NCBI GenBank assembly: GCA_949987705.1
Contig: OX465282.1
Span: 92,430,070-92,494,069, forward strand
DNA length: 64,000 nucleotides
Direction: 5' to 3'
DNA from: Thereva unica
Lineage: Eukaryota > Arthropoda > Insecta > Diptera > Therevidae
Shown piece after piece: positions 10,741-21,234 of the stretch; position 1 is the stretch's first letter; each line of letters begins with the position of its first letter. Position numbers and translations under genes: made by a program. Below the pieces are notes generated by a model. The model was not told where the DNA came from. It saw only the letters and a program-made list of their open reading frames with translations, and did no database searches.

Positions 10741-13042
10741 GAACGTGACTGTTTCTGGCCATTTTATTTCATAGTGCAGCTGGGTTTTATTTCGGGCCTA
10801 ATTCGCTGATACAAGGCTTCTCGGAGCACCACCCGAGTAAAAATAAAAAACGGTCTTATAGCGTTCGAATAGTGGCCGCTTGGCTTTTTAGGGGGATATG
10901 ACGGCCGTCGAATTTTTAACCATTTTTAATGTTTTAATGGGGGCACATACGGCCTTTCGACGACTAAACTTGATCAAAAGATTTAAATGGCCAAAAACTA
11001 CTCGGAACTTTGTCAAAGAATTAAAAAATATTTCTTACAAAATAAGTTAATCGACTACAACAAAATTTGTTCAAATATTTGGCTTAAAAACTAAAGAAAC
11101 ACAAAAAATACGGTTGTAAATATGTACTTAAAGTCAACATTTTACTATATCCAACACCATAAACTTTTTCTCCATTATTCAAATAATTTACACAAATTTT
11201 TTGGTAATTCTTCAATGTTAAATTGACTAAATTTTCCTTGTTGCCTTAAAAAATTTATCTTACATGATATTAAAACAAATTCTTTGTACGGAATCTACCA
11301 AAAGTTACCCAAAAGTAAAGTACAAAACAAATTTATTATACACACGAGCTGAGTTAATTGCGTAATTTATTTAAGGTAAGATGCCTTCATTCTTACCAAA
11401 AATTAAATTCCATTAAAATGAAACCAAGGACACAACCAAGAGTTGAGCTTCATTAGTGAGCACACCACTTACTAATGCAGTGTCACATTGCCAGAATCCC
11501 GCAAATATGCCGAAATGGTTTTCCCCGGTAATTACCTGACACAAAAGGCTCTAAGCTTTCAGCACAGCTCTGGGGGGTATTTTCGCATTCCGTGCAGCCG
11601 AAGGCATTTGGTCTTATGAGCAGAAAATAAATTCCATTCCTCTTTTATCTTCAGTCATGAGTACGTGAGTTTATCTCAAAAACACAAGGCGAACCCATTT
11701 ATCTTAACCGGCTAAGTTGTCTGGAAAGGTCCTTCAAGGCGACGACGAGGGTGGGTTTCGTCAAAAAAAAACCCCCCAAATAACAAAAACAAATCCGTTT
11801 GCGGGGTGAGACCGAAGGTGAAAATCATATCATTTCGTTAAGAAAAACTCACTTTCAGCACTTTTCCTCTGTCAATACTAAATTAAAATAGGTTTTGATT
11901 TTTCCCCCACACGATTTTTATCCCGTATACATTACGAAGTTGTCACATTGCACGTTCTGCACTTCAACAAAATAATGAAGTTGGATCGATTCTAGTAATT
12001 GGAGTTTATTTTAAGGAGCAAAATTGGTAAACTTATTATATCGCACAACCAAAACCACTTAAAAACTTTTGTATCTGAATATTTACTAAAAAAGCAGCAA
12101 AATTCAACTCTGCGTCCGACTCTGGAATGGAGTGCCGCAAGGCTGCATTTAATGGCCGAAATTGTTCCAGAAAAGTTAATTACACGCTCTAATTCCTACT
12201 TCTATTCCGAAAAAAGAACGAAGATGTTCCTGAAAGAAAATTTCATGCGCAAGGATATTTATTTTTCCTTCTTAATGCTTTTTATCCTTTGTGAGAAATT
12301 TACAAATTATTTCTACCGTCTTCCAAGTCCGCCAAATTATAGTCATATGCAGCTAACAACTCATTAAAGACCATAGAATTTTAATGAGGCACAAGCTTCA
12401 GTCCTACCGGAGCTGCTATGCAAATGCAAATATAAACTGGCAGCAAGGATAATAGATTACACAGACGTAATCGTTGTGCAACAGGATAAAAAATATTTAA
12501 TTTCCTTCTTGGAATTAATTCAGCGAACGTTTTCAAATTATCTCCCAGCAATTAATGGGCGGTGGGCGGAAGTTTTCTGGGTACTTATTAAGTTTCTCCG
12601 CATTTACCTAATTGGTGAATTATTTGCTTGAGGTGGGGAGGGAGGGAACTGATAAATCCCGCTCTTTTGTCATTATTGGAAAAAGGGAATTATGATTGGA
12701 TGAAGTTGTGGTTTCGTAATCATTAAATTTTCTTGCTTTTATAAGCTCTCAGCTTGTTTTGAATGTTTCAAAACTTTGTCTTACCTGAATTTGATTGGTG
12801 ATTAGTGGTGTAATCAGTTATTGAATATGCATGGTAGTTGGCCCAATAAGCATAAGTTTGACAAGGATGGATGCATAAGGGTGGTTGTTATTATGTTACC
12901 TATATATTATTATATTATTTTAAACAAAAAGCATTTGAGTGAGTATTTGATAATTTGTACTCGAAAAGTTCAGAGGTTTACAAATTTATTACAATTCAAC
13001 TTATATATTACCTTTACCTTTTTACCTATTGACCAAATTTAT
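10741..13042. other. No recognised gene
   Basis: AT-rich sequence with no clear coding or repeat signature. An open frame at 11999-12367 (+, 122 codons) is compositionally random-looking (Phe/Lys/Tyr-rich) and matches nothing that I know. The short T/A tracts and polypyrimidine segments show no element ends. Confidence 0.5.
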
Positions 13043-14110
13043 TAGACTTCGTTTCGCTATATTGAGTATACCTCTGGTGTCCCTCAAGGTAGTCATCTTG
13101 GCCCTCTCCTTTTTATTTTATCAATTGACGATATTGTTACCCAGCTAAAGCACTGTAAAATCCTTATATACGCTGATGACATCAAACTATATCGCCACAT
13201 AAGGAGTATAGAGGATTGCAAACTTCTGAAAGCAGATCTAAACACCTTTTATTCTTGGTGTTCCAACAACAACCTTGTGCTTAATATTAGTAAATCTGAG
13301 ATCATGACTTTTTGCAGGAAACGTGGTGTTATAACTTATGACTATACTTTTCTTGACAACAAGGTCTCCCGTGCTAAATCTGTAATCGATCCAGGGGTTA
13401 GGTTAGAAAGTAAGTTGAATTTTTCCACCTACATCAATTATATCTCCTCCAAGTGCAATTCAGTCCTGGGATTTATAAAAAGATGGTCCAAGGAATTCCA
13501 CAGCCCCTTATCACTAAGCACTTGTACGTATCTTTGGTCAGACCTTTGCTTGAATACGCTTTCCAGGTATGGTCTCCTTACTACTCCTCCCATGTTAGTA
13601 GAATCGAATCGGTTCAAAGGAAGTTCATCCGTTTTGCACTCAGCCACCTCCCGTGGGATGACCCACTTGCTCTTCCGCCTTATGAGAACAGACTTAAGTT
13701 GCTCAACTTTGCTCATATTCGTTCATCGGCTGATGAATGGCAAGGTGGACTCTAATTTCTTAAGAAGCCGCGCGTCATTTAGAGTGAATAACTATAACCT
13801 GAGAGGTAAACCTCTCTTGCACATTAATTCCTCTAATACCAATTCTGGCATGTTCGAACCGGTTAATCGCATGTTTATAAATACTAACAATAATAGGAGT
13901 GTGTTTAGCTTGCTAACTAGTGAAGTTGTCCTTAAAAGGACCATTTTTAATGTAGCGTGACTGTCTGCGTGCCCCACTACCTTTTTGTTTTTGCACGCTT
14001 CTATGTTTGATGTTTTGTTTTGTTTAATATTTTATGTTTGCATGTCTCAGCTGAGCCACGACTGCAGTGGTAAATGCTTCTAAGCCCTGCTGAGAAGTGC
14101 ACCTTCTGAG
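13043..14110 (+). pseudogene. 5'-truncated jockey/CR1-group non-LTR element (ORF2 C-terminal half)
   Basis: The sequence begins inside the RT domain with SGVPQGSHLGPLLF and ILIYADDIKLY (about 13075-13185), then the thumb/connection region (LNISKSEIMTF). Near 13480 the frame shifts: HLYVSLVRPLLEYAFQVWSP and ESVQRKFIRFALSHLPW are read from 13453-13755, and the final C-terminal part (LMNGKVDSNFL to TIFNVA, stop at 13960) is back in the first frame. A short 3' UTR follows. The missing 5' part fits the usual 5' truncation of non-LTR copies; the frameshifts show that it is old. Confidence 0.8.
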
Positions 14111-14135
14111 TTAGAAGGGTAACTCTATTATTAAA

Positions 14136-14565
14136 TTGCTTATGGTGTTCTACTTATCATTTGAAACCCATGACGAAGGGGTTCTGAAAAATGGTGACCC
14201 GCCTTCGTGACCCTTGCCTTCATTTGATGCCCATTTCGCGGTTGTTGTGAAGAAAATGGTAATCTTCCCTCTTGAGGTGGCCGCCATGGATTTAACGGTA
14301 TATTATGTATACTATATTGCTTATTGTATTCTACCTATGATACCATTTTATTGGGTTATGAAGAAAACGGTAGTCCGCCCTCTTGAGATGGCTACCATGG
14401 ACCTAACGATTTATTGAGTATACTATATTGCTTATTGTATTCTACTTATCATACCCTTTCATTTGATACCAATGTCGAAGGGGCTGTGAAGAATATTTTA
14501 ATTCGCCCTCCTGAGATGGCCGCCATGGATCTAACGGTATATTGAGTATAACATATTGCATTGTC
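14136..14565 (+). repeat. Tandem repeats of a Helitron-associated sequence (units ~111-130 bp)
   Basis: About three imperfect units carry TATTGCTTATTGTATTCTAC (for example at 14316 and 14427), a GTGAAGAAAAT segment and GATGGCCGCCATGGAT. The same unit recurs at about 58020-58190 in the opposite orientation, inside sequence with Helitron-like ends. A Helitron Rep gene follows at 15532, so this is probably Helitron non-coding DNA. Confidence 0.6.
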
Positions 14566-15531
14566 ATCGGAACTAAAGCTGTGTGCAAAATGGCTGGGTG
14601 ATCGGATAACCGGAAGTATTCAAAAAATTATTTGCGAAATTTGTACCGGACAAACAGGCAGACAAGAAAGCAAGCTAATAAAAACGTTTTAAAATGAATT
14701 AATTAATTCAGAATTAAAACCACTTCACCGATTTCATTCATATTTTTCCTAATACTTTGTAGAAGGTTCTTACGGAAAGAAAAATTAAGAAAATTGCGCA
14801 ACATTGGATAATTTCCGAAAACTTAACGGCTAATGTGTGTATGTTCGTATATTTGCAATAGGCTCCTATACCGTGCAACCCATCTTAATGAAATTTTAAC
14901 CAGGTCTTATTTACATTAACAGAAAAAACATACGCTATTATATTACTTTCCACTCCACTCAATTCGCCACTCCAAGATGGCGCTGTTATGGAAAGCTTCG
15001 TTGAAAATCATTGCAGGGCTTCAAAATTTTGTATAAAGGTCCCTGGAGATCTCCCATGTTGCAGCTGGAAGCCAGGTTTTGAAAAATTCAAAATGGCCGC
15101 TGAAATATGACCGAAATTTACTTATTTATTCAAAATTGCGGGGTCATTATGGCTGATGAATTTTTCCAAATAAGTGTCATTTCCCAGTTAGCTGTATGTC
15201 ATTTCCAGAGTTGTAAAATCGGAAAATCTTGATATCCTAGCTACAAATGGAAAAACATTGAATCCTGAAGCCCTCCAAGTAATCGGTTAAGAATTGATCA
15301 ATAAGGTTTTTTTTGGAAAGATGGTAAGGAGAAGCCGAAATGTGGGATTTATATACATATATTGGAGGAGAATCTGAAATTTTAGGCTGGCATCTGTGTA
15401 AACAGATAAATCTGGGTCAGTGACATTCAGGTGAGAGCCCAGGGGTCAAGTAATTGTCCCTTTATTTTGCGCCATAACTTGGGAACGATTATACTGATTT
15501 CATATCTTCTTATACTTTGTAGAAGGTTCTT
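14566..15531 (+). other. Non-coding, repeat-derived; direct repeat of TACTTTGTAGAAGGTTCTTA
   Basis: No coding frame is visible. The motif TACTTTGTAGAAGGTTCTTA occurs near 14755 and again near 15513, immediately before the Helitron Rep frame. Several ATGGCNGC motifs (14975, 15090) match the composition of the preceding tandem repeat. It is probably decayed Helitron or composite repeat sequence. Confidence 0.4.
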
Positions 15532-16484
15532 ATGGATGTGATCGGGAAGCATAGAGTGTTCGGCATTACAAGGTGTTGGATGTATTCGATCGAGTGGCAG
15601 AAACGCGGTCTAACCCACGCAAATATTCTGATTTGGCTGATGAGCAAATTGCGGTCTGACGAAGTAAACGATATCATATCAGCTAAAATCCCCGACTCAA
15701 TCGCCGACTTGGAACTGTACGAGGTTGCCAGAATGCAGATGGTGCATGGCCCGTGTGGCGCATTGAATCCAAAACCACAATGCATGGTTGATGGTAAATG
15801 TTCGAAACGATCGCCACAGCCATTAGCAGCTGTAGCAGTAGCGAGATCAGGTGGGTATCGAGTTTATCGACGGCGCTCAAAGGACAATAATGGCCGGATG
15901 GCGGATAATCGTTGTGAAAGAGACAGTTCATCGTCAGGGTCGAGAAATTGAGCTTGGAAACGAGTTTATTGTGCCGCATTGTCCACCGGATTTTGATGCA
16001 CACGTAAACGTTGAGAATTGTCATTCTGCGAAATCAGTTAAACATTTGTGCAAATATGTAACGTAGAGCAAAATAATATGACAGAGGAGGTGGTTCTGAA
16101 AATGCCAATCATGAATTCTACCAATACCAAATCGGCCGACATGTGAACACCAACGAGGCGTTGTGTCGTTAATTCTCTTTCGCATACGACATCCTACAGT
16201 TGTGCACCTAGCTGTACATTGGAAAAAGGTCAACGCGTCTATTTTACCGAAGCAATTGCTGCGCAACGAGCGGTCAGCGAAATGTTAAATGTTTCTACTT
16301 GCGCTTGCTGTTTATTAAGGTGCGTGGCCCAAAATCATTCACACATTTACGAACGGTAAATGGTCATCTTTGTCAAGTACATCAAGTACGGGGGGGGGGG
16401 CGTCAGCGTTCGAGCTTATTGGAGGACGATTCCAACGGCACCAAACAATCGCTGATTCCGTAGCCACATCGAATACGCATCAAA
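15532..16484 (+). pseudogene. Helitron RepHel gene, 5' part (decayed; split by CR1 insertion)
   Basis: The Rep initiator nuclease of a Helitron, normally fused to a helicase. From 15532 the frame reads VFGITRCWMYSIEWQKRGL, THANILIWL and HGPCGALNPKPQCMVDGKCS, hallmark Helitron blocks. Further blocks occur in shifted frames: YRVYRRRS, NEFIVPHCPPDFDAHVNVEN, VKHLCKYV, then RHVNTNEAL and LRTVNGH to about 16484. The HUH motif, normally HAH in GLPHAHILIWL, reads HAN here. The N-terminal part and the whole helicase are missing. The gene resumes at 19775 after the inserted CR1-like element. Confidence 0.88.
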
Positions 16485-16660
16485 GCGAAGGCTTCATCAC
16501 CCTTCTACAGACCAGCGACCGACGAACAGCGCAAGTAAGTTCCCTTTGCTTCCTACCCTCACTCCATTCTCGGCCCTGCAAGTGTCGCGCCCAAAATCTG
16601 TCGGTCGATGAAGTTTGCCCCGTCTCAAAAGGCATAACACTTTGACGCAGACAAATTTCA

Positions 16661-19630
16661 TTGACCCTGATGGTTGCGACAAGTGTAATTCCGGGAAAAA
16701 TCTCCAAGAATGTGGCGATTGAGCCCGCGCAAACGAAGTCCCGTTACGAGTCACGCTTTGTCATTGACTTATGTAACATTCGTGGACTTCATGCGAATTT
16801 CTCTTTTGTTGAGTGCCACCTACTGACTTTTAAACCCCCAATTTTCGCACTTAGTGAAACCCAAATATCACCGGATAATGACTTAAGTCATTACCAGATA
16901 TCGGGGTACACTTTAGTGCACAACCTCTCCCCCCATAGGGGTATTGCCATTTATGTTAGGGACGACGTGGCTTATTATAAAATATTTTCCAGCGCGACTT
17001 CAGATTTTAATTATCTTTGGATTAAAATCATTTTCCAAAGCCACGTCATATTCTTCTGCTTCCTATACAGAAGTCCTAACATAAGTAACGAAGCCTCCAC
17101 CTTATCTTTTGATACTATTTCCGAACAAATCTCGGGATTCTTGTCGTCCAATCCTGAGTGTGAAATCATCGTTGCGGGTGATTTCAATGTTCACAATGTA
17201 AACTGGCTGACTTACTCAAATGGCACCAGTGTTTCTGGCAAGGACGTCGAGCTCTTTGCAGACACCAATAATTTGCATCAAATTGTGGATCATCCCACGA
17301 GAGTCCCTGATGTTGCTGGTCAAGGAACCTATCTCCTTGATCTTTTTCTAACTTCTCATCCAGCGCGTTATTCCGTCACAGTTGATTCACCTCTCGGCAA
17401 TTCGGACCACTGCCTAGTTAGCGCTAGCTTCCCATTCAAATTTCCCACCCCTCCCAAACCAGTTAGAAGAACTGTATGGCATTATGGGAAGGCCAATTGG
17501 TTGGGGCTTATTAATTTTTTCCAATCTACTGACTGGAACCTGTGTTTCCGAAACAAAAACGTCAACTCTGCCGCTATCCGTATTTCTAGGATCATACAGG
17601 CAGGAATGCATTTGTACATTCCTCATTCTACTAAATCTGTGAAGGCTAGGCCCAACAGATGGTTTAATCAGGAGTGTATGAATGCAATCAGAAATAAAGA
17701 AGCCGCCTTTCGAGCTTACAAGAGCTCCCCGAGTGAATCGCTCCGTGCAGAGTATATAAAACTAAGAAATTCCTGTAAAGTCACCATCAGGAATGTCAAA
17801 AATTCATTTGACAGCAAGTTGAGAAGTAAACTCCTTAATGCAACCTCTGGTAGCAAGAACTTCTGGTCCTTGGTAAGCTCCATTAAGAAGAATTTCACTT
17901 CATCCACAACTCCTTCACTTATCCACAATGAGAAGGTGATAACAGACAGCAAATCCAAGGCCGATTTATTAGCATCTCTGTTTGCTTCCAATTCTTCTTT
18001 ACCCCAAACTGATATGCTACCCCCGGTTTTTGAGCTCAGCGCTCATCTAATGGACAGGGTTTTCTTCAGGACTCGCGAGGTGTACAGGTGCCTCAAGGAG
18101 CTCGATGTAAACAAATCGACTGGACCCGATAATATACCCCCTATCGTCTTAAAACAATGCGCCTCACCTTTGGCTAGACCTCTGCGCAAACTTTTTGCCC
18201 TATCATACTCTTCCGGAGTTTACCCAGACTCTTGGAAACTTGCCCATGTTCAGCCAATACCGAAAAAAGGTGACTCCAGCGATCCCTCCAACTACCGCCC
18301 AATAGCAATTACTTCTATTCTCTCCAAAACCATGGAGACGATAATTAACAAAAAGCTTATGGGATATCTAGAATCCAACCAACTTATCAGCGACAAACAA
18401 TACGGCTTCCGTCAAAAAAGATCCACTGGTGATCTTTTAGTTTGCCTTACAGAACACCTCAGCCGAAGTTTGCATGGATCTGGCGAATCTAGTTTGGTTG
18501 CTTTGGATATCTCCAAGGCTTTTGATAGAGTATGGCACTCAGCCTTGTTAGCTAAACTCCAAGCTATTGGAATTGACTCACTTCTGTATAAGTGGGTTGA
18601 GAGTTTCCTTTCCGGCCGTTCAATTAAGGTATTATTGGATGGCGTCAAATCTGAATCTCACCCCATCTCTGCGGGGGTCCCTCAGGGGTCAATTTTATCA
18701 CCGGCCCTTTTTCTCATCTTTATAAATGACCTACTTTCAATCCCCTCCAACCCACTTCTCAGCTTCGCTGACGACGGTACTCTACGTTACTCGTACAGCT
18801 TCGATACAAGACGGACACATGCCAGATCCTGTCTTGATGATCGTGAACTAATGTTCAACTCTATTAAAAAAGACATCAAACTAATCCTAGATTGGGGAGA
18901 GAAGAATCGTGTCAAATTCAACCCCTCTAAAACCAAGTACTGTCTTATCTCAAAAAAGAAGTTCAACACCTCACCATCCTTGACAGTGGATGACGTTGAA
19001 CTAAAGGCCGACCCATCCCTACACATCTTAGGCGTGACATTAGCCAAAGACCTTCGTTGGAATGATCACATATTCCAAATCGCCAAACAAGCATCCCAGT
19101 GCTTGGGATTTCTTAAGAGGTGCAAGTTCCTCCTCCAGCCATCGGCCCGTGCTGTTATTTATAAATCCTACATACGGCCTCTTCTCGAATATAACTCCCT
19201 CGTTTGGGGCGGCGCTCCAATAACCACCTTGGCATGGTTAGATAAGGTCCAAAAAAAGGCCCTTAAATTAATTGATGACGACACCGCTGGCTCCACCATC
19301 GACCCCCTCAGCCACCGTAGGAATGTAGCAGCATTGACTAAATTTTATCGCTACTATCATAATGACTGTTCCTCCGAGTTAAACGCTCTCCTGCCTCTAC
19401 GGCAATCTTATAACCGCAACACCAGATTAGCCCACTCGTCTCATTCCCTTCACCTGCTACTCCCCCTTTCACGCACTCAACAAGATATGAATTCGTTTGT
19501 TAATAGAACAACTCGACTGTGGAATAGTCTCTCGCAGTCAGTATTTCCGAGCTCCTACAACATCCAAGAGTTCAAACGCAGGGTTCATCACCACCTTCTT
19601 CAATACCCCCCCGTTCCTTTTAACCCTTAA
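16661..19630 (+). CDS. CR1-like endonuclease-reverse transcriptase, 989 codons
   Basis: It nicks target DNA and reverse transcribes element RNA at the nick in the nucleus. An AP-type endonuclease occupies residues ~35-260: NIRGLHANFSFVE, ALSETQIS, AGDFNVHNVNW (about 173) and GNSDHCLVSA (about 247). The RT domain follows at about 480-760: GPDNIPPIVLK, NYRPIAITSILSK, QYGFRQKRSTGDLL, VALDISKAFDRVWH, AGVPQGSILSPALF and the catalytic FADD at 18764-18775. The C-terminal region is typical of CR1/jockey ORF2. All catalytic motifs are present and the frame is uninterrupted. The first ATG is used; residues 1-30 have no known domain. CR1, Daphne or jockey would be alternative clade labels. Confidence 0.9.
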   Translation: MTLMVATSVIPGKISKNVAIEPAQTKSRYESRFVIDLCNIRGLHANFSFVECHLLTFKPPIFALSETQISPDNDLSHYQISGYTLVHNLSPHRGIAIYVRDDVAYYKIFSSATSDFNYLWIKIIFQSHVIFFCFLYRSPNISNEASTLSFDTISEQISGFLSSNPECEIIVAGDFNVHNVNWLTYSNGTSVSGKDVELFADTNNLHQIVDHPTRVPDVAGQGTYLLDLFLTSHPARYSVTVDSPLGNSDHCLVSASFPFKFPTPPKPVRRTVWHYGKANWLGLINFFQSTDWNLCFRNKNVNSAAIRISRIIQAGMHLYIPHSTKSVKARPNRWFNQECMNAIRNKEAAFRAYKSSPSESLRAEYIKLRNSCKVTIRNVKNSFDSKLRSKLLNATSGSKNFWSLVSSIKKNFTSSTTPSLIHNEKVITDSKSKADLLASLFASNSSLPQTDMLPPVFELSAHLMDRVFFRTREVYRCLKELDVNKSTGPDNIPPIVLKQCASPLARPLRKLFALSYSSGVYPDSWKLAHVQPIPKKGDSSDPSNYRPIAITSILSKTMETIINKKLMGYLESNQLISDKQYGFRQKRSTGDLLVCLTEHLSRSLHGSGESSLVALDISKAFDRVWHSALLAKLQAIGIDSLLYKWVESFLSGRSIKVLLDGVKSESHPISAGVPQGSILSPALFLIFINDLLSIPSNPLLSFADDGTLRYSYSFDTRRTHARSCLDDRELMFNSIKKDIKLILDWGEKNRVKFNPSKTKYCLISKKKFNTSPSLTVDDVELKADPSLHILGVTLAKDLRWNDHIFQIAKQASQCLGFLKRCKFLLQPSARAVIYKSYIRPLLEYNSLVWGGAPITTLAWLDKVQKKALKLIDDDTAGSTIDPLSHRRNVAALTKFYRYYHNDCSSELNALLPLRQSYNRNTRLAHSSHSLHLLLPLSRTQQDMNSFVNRTTRLWNSLSQSVFPSSYNIQEFKRRVHHHLLQYPPVPFNP

Positions 19631-19749
19631 CCTATACCCCCCTCCCCTCCCCGTACTAAGCTTACTGCTAGACATTGCACCATGACGTGACAAATGACAT
19701 GACGGACTGGTAGTACAAAGGGTGACTCCTGAGCTTAGCACTGTCACAT

Positions 19750-19773
19750 AAAAAAAAAAAAAAAAAAAAAAAA
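19750..19773 (+). other. Poly(A) tail of CR1-like copy A
   Basis: A run of 24 A residues follows the 3' UTR directly and precedes the resumption of Helitron coding sequence. It marks the 3' end of the retrotransposed copy and shows that it arose by reverse transcription of polyadenylated RNA. Confidence 0.9.
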
Positions 19774-19774
19774 T

Positions 19775-20095
19775 AAGAACGCTATTCACCATCATTGTAA
19801 CAACATGCTATCCGTCTCAACCTAAAGTGTTGTGGAGCAAATACAAGAATGACATGTGCGAAGACATATTGCAGCGCGTACGAAATGCATTACACAATCA
19901 GGAAATCGCAATGTGTGACGAAATATACAACGAAGGACTGATTCCTATTGAGGATTTGTGCATGACAATTGCAAATAAAATATTAATTCAGGTTGGCATG
20001 ATTGAACTGGACCATGAGCATCAATACGACCGTGATACGCTATAAGAAGCGGTTCAATCTAATGAAAGATTGCTGAATGATCAACAAAAAAATCA
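19775..20095 (+). pseudogene. Helitron RepHel gene, continuation after the CR1 insertion
   Basis: It continues the Rep region of 15532-16484: RTLFTIIVTTCYPSQPKVLW, then YKNDMCEDILQRVRNA, MCDEIYNEGLIPIEDLC and a stop after DRDTL. Recognisable similarity ends near SNERLLNDQQK at about 20090, before the P-loop helicase, so the Helitron is also 3'-truncated. The reading frame across the insertion is preserved, which shows that it interrupted an open or recently open segment here. Confidence 0.85.
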
Positions 20096-21234
20096 ATCGG
20101 TGGACAACAAAACTGTTGAGATTTTTTTATTAAATTCAACTACATTTACAAAACCAAATAAAACATATTGAATCAGTTGAATAAAATTGGAATATATTGA
20201 ATGGCTTTTTTTTACCAAACGAAATTCGACCATCCTGTGAAATGTCGCAAAAGCTGTAAACAAGTAAACGTCAACGCTCACGACATAATAGCTGTCTGGT
20301 GGCTAACTGTTGCGGGAAAAACGGAGTTATGGCGGGTCCAGCTAGTTCATAATAATAGCTGCGATCCATTGGGCGATTTTTTCTACTTCCAAGAACTGGC
20401 GAGTACAGCACCAATGGAACACGATTTTTGACATTTACCAGTAAAATATAACCTCAAAGTAATTGTTCAATTTAACAGAGAGGCTCATTGTGTATTTGTA
20501 GAGTTTGTTTTGAAATAAAAGTAGTATAATATAATACATACATATTTTACACAATAAAATATGGGAAAGAATTTATGAATTTTGTATATTTTATTTATAA
20601 ACATCTTTTTAACTACATAAATCTTTAAAAAGGAAAAGTCATCTATTTTGGAGTAGTTAAAGCTTTCAAAAACCTGGTGGAAATTTTATGCATAACTGCC
20701 CAAAAACAAGAGCAAGGGTAGTTGCGAGTAGCTAGCAGCAGTTTTGAGTACTTTACCAGTCCCAATTGATCGCATCTAGGGAATCCAGGGGATCAGTAAT
20801 GCGGGACTTGACAAGCGGGACCCGTGGGATTCGCGGGATTTGGGCAGTAGAATCACCTGTTATAAGAACCGGGACTTAATAGAGAAATAATAACAATATT
20901 GCAAAGTATTAATAAAAATAGCTTGAGGTCCTCCGCATACGACTGATAGATTCATCTTGCCTGTGTACGGATGTGGGAATCCATACATGCGTCGACGGAA
21001 ACGAAACTCATTGGAAACTAGTTTGAACTGCTCGCTTGCGACTTAAGTTGCGTGGTTGCACTTCATCTGAACTACTTGAAAACCTCGTGACTAAAATCTA
21101 GCATCGATTGATCTGAAATCAGGTTGTGCTCGTGTGTGACCGAAGATGGTTGTGCTTGTGATTATTGTGAAAGCAGTGTAATTTTAAAAATAAATTTAAA
21201 TTTAAAATCGTTAGTTGAAGATATCTGCCTACTA
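20096..21234. other. No recognised gene
   Basis: AT-rich sequence. A 76-codon frame at 20201-20431 (+, containing KSCKQVNVNAHDIIAVWWL) resembles nothing I know and has no neighbouring support. Confidence 0.4.

Larger units (their letters stand above)
16485..19773 (+). mobile_element. CR1-like non-LTR element copy A, near full length, poly(A)-tailed
   Basis: Inserted inside the Helitron gene: Helitron coding sequence stops at 16484 (codons for NTHQ) and resumes at about 19774 (codons for IRTLFTII) in register. The element has a 176-base 5' UTR, a single open frame (16661-19630), a 120-base 3' UTR and 24 A residues at 19750-19773. No TSD beyond a few A residues is visible. A second copy at 38830 starts at the same base (GCGAAGG), so this is probably the true 5' end and the family appears to lack ORF1. 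Confidence 0.9.

Noticed and set aside
11999..12367. A 122-codon plus-strand frame in otherwise empty DNA
   Set aside because: Composition is that of random AT-rich sequence, with no motif and no neighbouring coding signal.
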